From Bin5 sp022827195 (GTDB taxonomy: Bacteria > Chloroflexota > Anaerolineae > Caldilineales > Caldilineaceae), in contig OZ242331.1 in assembly GCA_965208275.1 (NCBI GenBank), positions 3,720,001 to 3,784,000 on the forward strand: a stretch of DNA of 64,000 nucleotides. The letters are read 5' to 3'. Shown in pieces: positions 53,660-62,083 of this stretch. Below the pieces are notes generated by a model that worked only from the letters and a program-made list of their open reading frames with translations, ran no database searches and had not been told where the DNA came from. A program made the position numbers and the translations under genes. The stretch's first letter is position 1; each line of letters starts with the position of its first letter.

Positions 53660-54454
53660 TCACACGCGCCCGGCGTACGAACAACCCCTGACCTGCTTGA
53701 AAGGCGGCATCTTGGGCGCATCCGTAACCGATTCGTCACGCTGCGACGAGGCGCGCATGTAGTGGACCGCGTAACCGCGCCGGCGCCGGCCCGACAGGTT
53801 GGCATTGCTCTGATGCAGGACCAGGCTGTGGTGGAAACTGACGCTGCCTGCGCTGAGGGGCGCGGGCACGATCGGCCACGCCTCGCTCCCCAAATCTTCC
53901 AGGAACCATTCCAGCTGCGGCTTGCGCATCATCCCCCAGCGGTGCGTGCCGGGCACAAAATTCAGGCAGCCATTCTCGACCGTCGCCGCGTCGATCGCCG
54001 TCCAAGCCGACACCAGGTCCATCGGAAAGATGTCCCGCCACGACGCCGAATCCTGGTGCCAGGGCTGCGCCGTGCCCGTGACCGGCGCCTTCATGAAGAG
54101 CTGGTCGCCGTACATCTTGATGTCTTCGCTGCCCAGCAGGTCGGCGATGATATCGACGATGCGGGGATGGGTCGCATGCCCCCACATGACCTCGTCGTTA
54201 ACGGCCAGGTTGAACAGCTTGCGCACCGAAAGCACCGGGTCGGTAACCTCCCGTTCGCCCTCGCGAAAGACCTTTTCGAGCTGGATGCTCGTCTCCGGGA
54301 TGTGCGCGGCCTTGCCCGCCGCGATCAGGTCGGTGTGCGCGGCCAGGACCTCTACTTCCTCCGCTGAGAGAACGTTCTCGACAGTCAGAAATCCATTGAG
54401 CCTGAACTGATCAACCTGCTCCTCAGTAAGTACGCGTAGCCGCGGCGCTGCCAT
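53660..54454 (-). CDS. Phytanoyl-CoA dioxygenase (PhyH)-family oxygenase
   Basis: The 264-residue protein belongs to the Fe(II)/2-oxoglutarate oxygenases. The metal pair H133 and D135 is in QPWHQDSASWRD, and the distal region FHHSLVLHQSNANLSGRRRRGY supplies the third histidine and the 2-oxoglutarate-binding arginine. TEEQVDQFRLNGFLTVENVL is the usual family start; I chose the ATG at 54454, nine codons into the longer frame. Bacterial members hydroxylate diverse small molecules; the substrate is unknown. It shares strand and spacing with the aldo/keto reductase. Confidence 0.88.
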   Translation of the reverse strand: MAAPRLRVLTEEQVDQFRLNGFLTVENVLSAEEVEVLAAHTDLIAAGKAAHIPETSIQLEKVFREGEREVTDPVLSVRKLFNLAVNDEVMWGHATHPRIVDIIADLLGSEDIKMYGDQLFMKAPVTGTAQPWHQDSASWRDIFPMDLVSAWTAIDAATVENGCLNFVPGTHRWGMMRKPQLEWFLEDLGSEAWPIVPAPLSAGSVSFHHSLVLHQSNANLSGRRRRGYAVHYMRASSQRDESVTDAPKMPPFKQVRGCSYAGRV

Positions 54455-54506
54455 ACACCTTTCCCTTTCTCCGCTTACCAAGATCGAAATCCTCGCGCTT
54501 TAACGC

Positions 54507-55490
54507 TCACAGCGCCTCTACCCAAACGGGGGGCGCCGTATCGACCCCGTGCTTGTCGAAGACCGCGTTAATCTCGTCCAGCGTCTCCTGATCGAGTGAC
54601 CAGTCGAGACTGGCCGCGCCTTCCTCGACCTCCACGGGTCGGCGAAACCCGACCAGCGCCACGCTCACCACCGGATTCGACAGCACCCAGCGCAACGCCA
54701 GATGCGCCACCGTCTTACCGTGACGGGCCGCGATCGGCTTGAGTTCATCCACGGCAGCCACATTCCTGGCGAAGACCTCCTCGGTAAAGAGCGGGATGTT
54801 AAAGGCGATGCCGTTCGAACGCCAGTCATCTTCGTCGAACGAAGTCTCAGGCGTGAACGCGCCGGCCAGCAGCCCGTGCGCCAGCGAGCCGTAGGTCATC
54901 AGCCCGATCCCATGCTCTGCAATTGTCGGGAAGATCTCCCGCTCCAGGCGCCTATCAAACATGTGATATCCGTACTGGGCGATATCCACGCGACGCGTCG
55001 CCATGCAGGTCTCGATCTGGTCCGGCGTAAAGTTGGAGACGCCCACGAAACGCGCCTTGCCGGCCTGCACAATCTCCTCCAGCGCGCGCATCGACTCCTC
55101 CAGCGGCGTCTCTCTGTCCGGCCAGTGTATCAGATAGACATCCACATAGTCGGTCCCGAGAGCCTTCAGGCTGCGATCGATCGCCGCCAGCGCCATTTCT
55201 CGGCGGCTGTCTCGCTGCCATTCTCCTTCCGGCCGGTAGATGCCGAACTTGGTGACGACGATCGCCTCCTTGCGCCGCGCGCCCAGCGCCTTGCCCAGTA
55301 GCCGCTCGGACTGCCCATATCCATAACCTTCCGCCGTGTCGAAGAGATTTATCCCCAGGTCGAGCGCGCTCTGCACCGCGGCCACAACCTCACTTTCGTC
55401 AAAATGACCGTATCCGCCTCCAATCTCCCAGCAGCCGTAGCCGACCGCCGATACGTTCAGTCCGGTACGTCCAAATGCGCGATATTCCAT
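54507..55490 (-). CDS. Aldo/keto reductase
   Basis: A 327-residue NADPH-dependent reductase. The catalytic tetrad is visible: Asp and Tyr in NLFDTAEGYGYGQSERLLG, Lys in IVVTKFGIY and His in VDVYLIHWPD. The start at 55490 (MEYRAFGRTGLNVSAVGYG) is supported by GGAGGA about six bases upstream and is the usual family start. A sugar or keto-sugar substrate would fit the Gfo/Idh neighbours. Confidence 0.92.
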   Translation of the reverse strand: MEYRAFGRTGLNVSAVGYGCWEIGGGYGHFDESEVVAAVQSALDLGINLFDTAEGYGYGQSERLLGKALGARRKEAIVVTKFGIYRPEGEWQRDSRREMALAAIDRSLKALGTDYVDVYLIHWPDRETPLEESMRALEEIVQAGKARFVGVSNFTPDQIETCMATRRVDIAQYGYHMFDRRLEREIFPTIAEHGIGLMTYGSLAHGLLAGAFTPETSFDEDDWRSNGIAFNIPLFTEEVFARNVAAVDELKPIAARHGKTVAHLALRWVLSNPVVSVALVGFRRPVEVEEGAASLDWSLDQETLDEINAVFDKHGVDTAPPVWVEAL

Positions 55491-55608
55491 CGGTTGTCCT
55501 CCGTGCATCTGCCCGTGGTATCTGCCTCGCTGTTGCGCTGCCGAAAGTGTACAACGCGACAGTTGTCGGGTCAATGGGAACGAAATGATCGCCCTCATAG
55601 GACTGGGC

Positions 55609-56784
55609 TCAGCCTCTGTAGATCTCCAGGTGCCGCGCCGCAATCACATCCCAGCTGAACTGGCGCGCGGCCTGCCGCGCATTGGCCCTCAGGTTCGCGG
55701 CCAGGTCGGCATCCTCGGCGATACGCGTTACAGCCGCGGCCGCCGCCCCCGGGTCCCTCGCGGGAACGAGCAGCAGATCGGAGTCCGCCTCCAGCTCCGG
55801 CGTTGGCACCTGCGGATGCGTGGTAACAATTGCGCAACCGTTGGCAAGCGCCGCGGTCAGCGTGCTGCGACGCAGGCTCATGCCATCCTCATAGGGCATC
55901 ACCAGCACGTCAATGGCGTTGAAATCGGCCGCGACCTCGGCATCCGCCTGGTGGCCGGTCCACTGCACGCGACCCTCCAGACCCCGTTGGGCGATGCCGG
56001 CCTCCACCCTCTGCAGATACTTGAAATTCGTCTCGTCGCTCGCACCGACCCGCTCGCCGATCATCAACAGATGCGCGTCTCGCCCGTCCTGCACAAGTGC
56101 CTCAAGCGTCTCCACCAACGTCAGCCCGCCCTTACTGGCGTTCAGAAACCCGAAATAACCGAGCACAAGCTGATCGCCGCCATAACCGCGCATCGACCGG
56201 CGTTCCCTCCGCTCCCCATCTGAAAATTGAACGCTCTCGATGTCGCTGCCGATCGGGATGCGGTGAAGCTGCCCTGGCCGCGTCTGCGCCCGCACCGACT
56301 CCCAGTCGCTCTGATTCGTCACCACGACCGCCTCCGCCGCCCGCAGCGGCAGGCGCGTGACCCAACTGCGCAGCCGGTTGCCGGCCTTGGGGAAGAGATA
56401 GGGAACGCGTAGATCATGGTACGTCCACGCCGAGTGCAGCCCGTGCCGCCGCAAAAAGCGGGGCAGCGCATTGATTGCCGGGTGCATGCCGTAGGCCGCA
56501 GTCTGGTATTGAACGTGGACCCAGTCGGCGCCAACCGCACGCGCACAAACGGGAACATCGCGCAGCAGCCGCCATCCCCAGCCTCCACGCTGTGCCAGAA
56601 CGCGCACCGCATCTGGCCCTCCGGACGCGGGGACCTGCGCATCGGTCAACACGGCGACCTGCGCACCCCCTGCCCGCAGGGCCTGCGCCAGCTCCGCCGT
56701 AAACCTGCCCACGCCGCCCACCATCGGCGGATATTCGCCAGTGACAAACAACACGCTCGCTCGCTCAGACGCCACTTCGCTCAA
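55609..56784 (-). CDS. Family 4 glycosyltransferase
   Basis: The 391-residue GT-B enzyme starts VLFVTGEYPPMVGGVGRFTAELAQAL, with GYFGFLNASKGGLTLVETLEAL and the donor-site EDGMSLRRSTLTAALANGCAIVTT. It transfers a sugar from a nucleotide donor to a lipid or glycan acceptor. The start codon is TTG by this reading; a GTG three codons further in is an alternative. It follows the two small membrane genes on the same strand. Confidence 0.88.
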   Translation of the reverse strand: MSEVASERASVLFVTGEYPPMVGGVGRFTAELAQALRAGGAQVAVLTDAQVPASGGPDAVRVLAQRGGWGWRLLRDVPVCARAVGADWVHVQYQTAAYGMHPAINALPRFLRRHGLHSAWTYHDLRVPYLFPKAGNRLRSWVTRLPLRAAEAVVVTNQSDWESVRAQTRPGQLHRIPIGSDIESVQFSDGERRERRSMRGYGGDQLVLGYFGFLNASKGGLTLVETLEALVQDGRDAHLLMIGERVGASDETNFKYLQRVEAGIAQRGLEGRVQWTGHQADAEVAADFNAIDVLVMPYEDGMSLRRSTLTAALANGCAIVTTHPQVPTPELEADSDLLLVPARDPGAAAAAVTRIAEDADLAANLRANARQAARQFSWDVIAARHLEIYRG

Positions 56785-56809
56785 GCCCTTATCACAATAG
56801 CCAACCTGG

Positions 56810-57232
56810 TCAGGCCGGTATCCGCTCTTCCAGTGCGGCCAGCAGTTCCTCCTGGCGCGCCACCGCGGGCAGAAACAGTGTGCGCGGCGTCTCCATTTCG
56901 ACGAAACCTTCAGCGCTAACAGGCCAGTAGACGAGACTCAGGCCGGGAGCGATCCGGCCGGCCTCGTCACAGGCAATGATCTGGCGATAGAGGATCTGCC
57001 GCGACGATTGCAGCGGCGCGTGAACGGTCACACCGTCCACGGTCAACTCCAGTCGCATCAGCGTCCAGCGCAGATAGACGACCGCGAAGCCGGTCGCCGC
57101 CAGCAGGAAAAAGAGGGTGGGCAAACTGTATTCCCGCACAACATCCCAGGCAAAGAGGGCTGCTACAGCCGCGCCGCCGGCAGCGAAAAGACGATAAACC
57201 GGACGGGGGAGGTAGACCGGAGTCTCATTCAT
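56810..57232 (-). CDS. Small two-TM protein with PH-like domain
   Basis: A 140-residue protein. Two hydrophobic segments (LFAAGGAAVAALFAWDVV and PTLFFLLAATGFAVVYL) are followed by a beta-rich region, LELTVDGVTVHAPLQSSRQILYRQIIACDEAGRI, that resembles a bacterial PH-like domain. Function unknown. It lies between a three-TM protein and the glycosyltransferase. Confidence 0.65.
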   Translation of the reverse strand: MNETPVYLPRPVYRLFAAGGAAVAALFAWDVVREYSLPTLFFLLAATGFAVVYLRWTLMRLELTVDGVTVHAPLQSSRQILYRQIIACDEAGRIAPGLSLVYWPVSAEGFVEMETPRTLFLPAVARQEELLAALEERIPA

Positions 57233-57295
57233 CGGATTTGCGGCTCGCGGCGGCTACGGTACGTCGCGCTCCTCGAGTGCGAGCGTGTATACTCG

Positions 57296-57619
57296 TTATC
57301 CGCCGCCGTCCGGCTGCCGTGCGCGCATGCTGATGAACAGCGCTGCCAGCGCGACCAGCGAGAGAAAGCCGGCGCCGTAGACGATCACGCGAATGACCTG
57401 GCTTTCCCATAGCGTGGGCGCGAAGCCGGCAAAACCGCCCAGTATCCCGGCCAGCGGAACGGTCGCTATCAGGACAAAGTTGAGCAAAAAGAAGGAAAGC
57501 GAGGGCCGGGGCGCGTCCCCGCGCGCGAGGAACTTCATAATCACGTAGATCGATGCCAGCGGGTAAAGCGCCCCTACCAGCAGGAGAACAACCGAGCCGG
57601 CCTTCTGCAGAATCTCCAT
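57296..57619 (-). CDS. Small three-TM membrane protein
   Basis: About 107 residues with three hydrophobic helices (SVVLLLVGALYPLASIYVIM, FFLLNFVLIATVPLAGILG, VIVYGAGFLSLVALAALFI). The ATG at 57619 is preferred; a TTG at 57640 would overlap the ABC ATPase stop. I do not recognise a family. It stands where the first permease of a BMP-type transporter would usually be. Confidence 0.6.
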   Translation of the reverse strand: MEILQKAGSVVLLLVGALYPLASIYVIMKFLARGDAPRPSLSFFLLNFVLIATVPLAGILGGFAGFAPTLWESQVIRVIVYGAGFLSLVALAALFISMRARQPDGGG

Positions 57620-57636
57620 GCGCGTTGCGTATCGGG

Positions 57637-59184
57637 TCAAGCCGTCTGCTTGCCGGCCATCATCAAACCGATCTGTTCACGGGTGGTCGCACCGATTTCG
57701 ACAACGCCCATTACGCGCCCGCCGTTGAGCACCGCGATGCGGTCGGCGAGGCTGAACAGCTCATCCAGGTCCTCGCTGATCAGAAGCACCGCCACGCCGG
57801 CCGCCTGCTGCTCCAGCAGTCGGTTGCGCACCGCCTCGGTCGCGCCGACGTCCAATCCCTGGGTTGGATGGGCCGCGATGATCAACTTCGGATCGGTCGT
57901 CAGCTCCCGGGCCAGAATCAACTTCTGCAGATTGCCGCCGGACAGCGCGCCGGCGTTCGTTGTGATACCCGGCGTATCCACGTTGAATTCGGCCACCAGT
58001 TCGGTGCTCATATTGTCCAGCCCACCGCGGTCAAGGAACAGCCCTGGTCTGTTGCGGTAATGTTTAAGCGCGATGTTGTCCGCCACATTCATCGATCCGA
58101 CCGTCGCCACGTGGATTCGGCTTTCGGGAATATGGGCAATGCCGGCGTCGATGATCGCCCGCGGCGAGTGATTGGTAATGTCCCGCCCCAACAGACGCAC
58201 ACGGCCGTCGGTCGCACGCCGTAGACCGGTCAACAGTTCAGCCAGCTCCCTCTGCCCATTGCCGGCCACGCCGGCAATGCCAAGAATCTCACCGCTGCGG
58301 ATATGCAGCGATACATCATGCAGCGCGGGCAACCGCTTCTCGTTAAGGCAGCGGACCTCTTCCACCTCCAGGCAGACTTCGCCGAAGGCCTGCTCCTCTT
58401 TGTCAATACGGAAAATGACCGCACGGCCAACCATCAGCCGGGCCAAATGCGAGGCGCTCGTGTCGGCCATCACCTCCTCGGTCGCGACCACCTTTCCCCC
58501 GCGCAGCACGGTCACGCGGTCGGCAAAGCGCGTCACCTCATCGAGCTTATGGCTGATGAAGATGATCGTCTTGCCCTCCTGCACCATGCGCTTCATCGTC
58601 TGGCCCAGCGCGTCGGCCTCCTGCGGCGTCAGGACCGCGGTCGGCTCATCGAAAATCAGAATGTCCGCGCCGCGATACAGCGCCTTCAGTATCTCGACCC
58701 GCTGCTGCTCGCCAACGCTCAACTGCCATATGAAAGCGTCAGGGTCCACAAACAGATCGTACTGTTCGCTCACCTCCACGATCCGCCGCTGCACCCGCTG
58801 CATGTCCAGCCGCAGGGGCCGGAAACGCCCCCGCTCAGATGGCGCGCAGTAGGGATCATCCAGCCCCAGAATGATGTTTTCGGCGACAGTCTGATTCATC
58901 ACCAGTTTGAAATGCTGGTGGACCATCGCGATGCCCAGTTCGAACGCGGTTCGCGGCGAATCAATGTGCACAGGGAGGCCGTGTAGGTAAACGCTGCCCT
59001 GTTCAGGCAGATACAGCCCCGCGAGGACGTTCATAAGAGTGGACTTTCCCGCGCCGTTCTCACCCAGCAGCGCGTGAATCTCGCCCTTGTGAATCGTCAG
59101 GTCGACGCGGTCGTTCGCCAATACGCCGGGAAAGCGTTTGGTGATTCCCAGCATTTCCACGGCCAAAAGGTTGGAATCAGACAT
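57637..59184 (-). CDS. BMP/nucleoside-type ABC transporter ATPase (two ABC domains)
   Basis: The 515-residue protein has two fused ABC domains, as in RbsA/YufO-type transporters. Domain 1: LLGENGAGKSTLMN, LSVGEQQRVEILKAL and ILIFDEPTAVLTP. Domain 2 has a changed Walker A (GIAGVAGNGQRELAE), as is usual, plus LSGGNLQKLILARELT and LIIAAHPTQGLDVGAT. It powers uptake of nucleosides or sugars delivered by BMP-family receptors; the two receptor genes are upstream on the same strand. No permease follows. Confidence 0.93.
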   Translation of the reverse strand: MSDSNLLAVEMLGITKRFPGVLANDRVDLTIHKGEIHALLGENGAGKSTLMNVLAGLYLPEQGSVYLHGLPVHIDSPRTAFELGIAMVHQHFKLVMNQTVAENIILGLDDPYCAPSERGRFRPLRLDMQRVQRRIVEVSEQYDLFVDPDAFIWQLSVGEQQRVEILKALYRGADILIFDEPTAVLTPQEADALGQTMKRMVQEGKTIIFISHKLDEVTRFADRVTVLRGGKVVATEEVMADTSASHLARLMVGRAVIFRIDKEEQAFGEVCLEVEEVRCLNEKRLPALHDVSLHIRSGEILGIAGVAGNGQRELAELLTGLRRATDGRVRLLGRDITNHSPRAIIDAGIAHIPESRIHVATVGSMNVADNIALKHYRNRPGLFLDRGGLDNMSTELVAEFNVDTPGITTNAGALSGGNLQKLILARELTTDPKLIIAAHPTQGLDVGATEAVRNRLLEQQAAGVAVLLISEDLDELFSLADRIAVLNGGRVMGVVEIGATTREQIGLMMAGKQTA

Positions 59185-59306
59185 GGGACTTCAGGAGTGT
59201 ATGTGTGGGCCGTTATCGGAAACGGGTGGCGCCAGAGAACGGGGACCCCGGCTGCTGTCCCTGTCTCTGACGCTCCCCTGTCTCGACCTGCTGTGTACTC
59301 CGGTCG

Positions 59307-60425
59307 CTACTGCGGGATTTCGCCTGTCACACCTTCTACGAGCCAATCATAGCTGAGCAGAGCGGGGTCGTCCATACATTCGCCATCGGCGACACGTTCC
59401 GCGCCGGTATTGTCGTTGATCGGACCGCAGAAAAGCAGGAAACTTCCATCGAGAATGCCTGCCTTGGCCTCCTCGACCGCCGATCTCACATCCTCCGGCA
59501 CAAAGTCGGCGACCGGCGCCAGTTCCAGCACGCCTTCAGCCATACCCCACCAGATCGGCTCATTGGTCCACGTCCCGGCAGCTACGTCCCGCACCTTCTT
59601 TTCGTAGATCACCCGCCAGTTCCAGATAGGTGCGGTCAGAACTGCGTCCGGTGCGATCTCCGGATTGATCGCGTTGTAGCCGATGGCGTAGACGCCCTGC
59701 TCCTGGGCCAGTTTGTCCGGCTCGACACTGTCGCTTTCACGGGCAACAACATCCGCGCCCGCATCAATCAGGGCCTGGGCGGCTTCACGCTCGGCAGGAG
59801 GATCAAACCAGGCAAAGATCCATACCGGCCGTACCTCTACATGTGGATTGATAGACTGGGCGCCCAATGCGAAGGCGTTCAGATTCCGGACCACTTCCGG
59901 AATGGGGTAAGGCGCAATATACCCGAGGACATTAGACTCCGTCATCGCCGCGGCAACCATGCCGGCAAGGTACCACCCCTGGTAACCGCGCCCGTCATAA
60001 ATGCCGACATTCTCGGCGGTCTTATACCCGGTGGCATGTTCAAACATCACCCCCGGAAATCCCTCCGCCACTTCGATGACACTATCCATGTAACCGAAAC
60101 TGGTGGCAAAGATCAGGTCATAGCCTTGGGCAGCGTAGCTCTGCAGCACCCGCGCCGCGTCCGGTCCCTCAGCGACGAGCTCGCTGTAGGCCGTCTCCAC
60201 GCCGAGCTCCTCCAGCGCCAACCGACCCTGATCATGCGCATAGCTCCAACCGAGATCGCCTACCGGGCCAACATATACGAAGGCGACCTTCACATCTGCA
60301 ACCGTATCTGCGGAGCCAACCGGCTCTTCAACCGCCGGTGCCTCGCCGATTGGCTGACAGCCGCTGATCAGCAGTGCCAGAATGAGTGATACGGTCCACA
60401 CTGTCGACCAATTTCGAATCCTCAT
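59307..60425 (-). CDS. BMP-family ABC transporter substrate-binding lipoprotein, copy 1
   Basis: The 372-residue protein starts at ATG 60425 with GGAGG six bases upstream and has a lipobox LLISGC. The mature part is a type I binding protein of the BMP/Med family: VKVAFVYVGPVGDLGWSYAHDQGR and GYDLIFATSFGYMDSVIEVAEG. These receptors bind nucleosides or related ligands. It is a paralogue of the next gene upstream; the two differ most in the ligand-facing loops. Confidence 0.92.
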   Translation of the reverse strand: MRIRNWSTVWTVSLILALLISGCQPIGEAPAVEEPVGSADTVADVKVAFVYVGPVGDLGWSYAHDQGRLALEELGVETAYSELVAEGPDAARVLQSYAAQGYDLIFATSFGYMDSVIEVAEGFPGVMFEHATGYKTAENVGIYDGRGYQGWYLAGMVAAAMTESNVLGYIAPYPIPEVVRNLNAFALGAQSINPHVEVRPVWIFAWFDPPAEREAAQALIDAGADVVARESDSVEPDKLAQEQGVYAIGYNAINPEIAPDAVLTAPIWNWRVIYEKKVRDVAAGTWTNEPIWWGMAEGVLELAPVADFVPEDVRSAVEEAKAGILDGSFLLFCGPINDNTGAERVADGECMDDPALLSYDWLVEGVTGEIPQ

Positions 60426-60490
60426 GTGATCCTCCCTTTCAGCAATCATCCAGAGGGACTCGCTCATTCTCCCTTCAGGTCGTGCGAAAC

Positions 60491-60537
60491 AGATTGCTCC
60501 TCTCTTTTGAAGCTGTACGGTAAGAGAGGAGCAATCT
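60491..60537 (-). ncRNA. Perfect 16-bp hairpin between the two BMP receptor genes
   Basis: Bases 60491-60506 pair perfectly with 60522-60537 around a 15-base loop. It sits in the 217-base gap after receptor copy 2 and before copy 1 (both minus strand). No T-run follows on that strand, so it may be an RNA-processing or partial-attenuation site rather than a full terminator. Confidence 0.6.
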
Positions 60538-60642
60538 CAGATACTCACGGTCGATTCAGTTCAGGCAGCAAGTTCCGACATGCAAACGAGCCGGTTCAAC
60601 AGGCGGCACGCACCAACTCACAATGGCAATCCAAGGTGCAGG

Positions 60643-61791
60643 CTAGTTTCCGAGCGGCGCAGCCTCACCCGGCGCCTCACCGACGACGCCTTCCACAAAC
60701 CAGTCCATCCCAAGCATCTGGCCGTCATTCATGCACTGGCCGTCATCCAGGAATTGGACGCCGTTCTGGCCGCTCATGGCGCCGCAGAACACGTCCGTCT
60801 CACCGGAAACGATCATCGCCTGCTTCTCCGCGACCATCGCGGCAACGTCGTCGGGCACCATCGGGCTCATCTCTGCCAGGCCCACAATCCCATCATCCAT
60901 GCCGCCCCAGTACTGCGTTGTCTCCCAGCTGTCGTCGCGTGCCTGCTCGGCGAACCTCTGGAAGGCCGGGCCCCAATTCCAGACCGGGCCTGTAAGGACC
61001 GAATCACCAACGAATGCGCGCATGTCGCTGTTATAGCCGATGCTGGTCCCGCCCCGCTCGGCGGCAGCCTTCTGCGGCTCGGTCGTGTCCTGATGCTGAG
61101 CGATGATGTCCGCGCCCTGGTCCAGCAACGCTTCGGCTGCCTCTTTCTCTTCGGGCGGGCCAAACCAGGTGTTCGTCCACACAACCCGCACCTCCGCGTC
61201 CGGATTCGCCTCGCGCACACCCAGTGTAAAGGCGTTGATGCCGCGAATCACCTCTGGAATCGGGAAAGCCGCCACATAACCAATAACGTTACTCTCTGTC
61301 ATACTGCCGGCCACCAGGCCGCTCAGATAGCGGGGCTGGTACATGCGCCCGAACAATGTGCTCATGTTGTCGGCAGTCTTGAAGCCGGATACATGCACAA
61401 AGTGTGCATCCGGAAACTCCTGCGCAACCGTCAGCGTCGGGTCCATGTAGCCAAAACTGGTAGTGATGACAAGGTCGTAGCCCTTCTGCGCAAAGTCGCG
61501 AATGACCCGCTCTGCGTCCGGACCTTCAGGCACATTCTCGATGAAGGCCGTCTCCGCGCCGCCCTCCAGATTCTCTTCCAGGTAGAGCCGCCCCTGGTCG
61601 TGCGCATACGTCCAACCCAGGTCGCCAATCGGCGCGACATAGACGAAAGCAACTTTCAGCGCCGCCGCCATTTCCTCGTCGTCTGCCATCTCTTCAGCGG
61701 CAGGCGCCTGTGCGACCGGCTGGCATGCGCCGATCAGCAGCGCCAGGATGAGCATGAGGCCCACCACTGTCCACGAATGTCGAGTTCTCAT
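60643..61791 (-). CDS. BMP-family ABC transporter substrate-binding lipoprotein, copy 2
   Basis: A 382-residue paralogue of copy 1. ATG 61791 is preceded by AAAGGAGA; a lipobox LLIGAC follows a basic start and hydrophobic core. LKVAFVYVAPIGDLGWTYAHDQGRLYLE and YDLVITTSFGYMDPTLTVAQEFPDA match BMP receptors. It is the first gene of the transporter unit. The two receptors may widen ligand range. Confidence 0.92.
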   Translation of the reverse strand: MRTRHSWTVVGLMLILALLIGACQPVAQAPAAEEMADDEEMAAALKVAFVYVAPIGDLGWTYAHDQGRLYLEENLEGGAETAFIENVPEGPDAERVIRDFAQKGYDLVITTSFGYMDPTLTVAQEFPDAHFVHVSGFKTADNMSTLFGRMYQPRYLSGLVAGSMTESNVIGYVAAFPIPEVIRGINAFTLGVREANPDAEVRVVWTNTWFGPPEEKEAAEALLDQGADIIAQHQDTTEPQKAAAERGGTSIGYNSDMRAFVGDSVLTGPVWNWGPAFQRFAEQARDDSWETTQYWGGMDDGIVGLAEMSPMVPDDVAAMVAEKQAMIVSGETDVFCGAMSGQNGVQFLDDGQCMNDGQMLGMDWFVEGVVGEAPGEAAPLGN

Positions 61792-62028
61792 GAAACTGTC
61801 TCCTTTTCTTAGAAAATGGGTCCGCGCATTATTTCAGTGGGTACAGGAGGAAATTGAAATGACACACTGGTCGGGGGACAGCCGTTTCCGCGCCGGGATG
61901 ATGAGTATTTCAACTAATGACATACCTGAGTCCTTCGCATGGTAACGCAAAGATGACCAGAATCCAACTGGGAAAAGAGCGCAAACCCGCATGGAGGCAA
62001 CTGTTAGGCATTCCGGCGCGCCAGTCGG

Positions 62029-62034
62029 TATAAT
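62029..62034 (+). promoter_or_regulatory. Candidate -10 box before the homocysteine methyltransferase fusion
   Basis: A consensus TATAAT, 49 bases before the ATG at 62084. The -35 side is not convincing (TTAGGC, spacer of 19). Confidence 0.35.
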
Positions 62035-62083
62035 TCGACGATGGACGGCGGCAACTGGCTGCTGACTTCGAGACCATAGAGGT

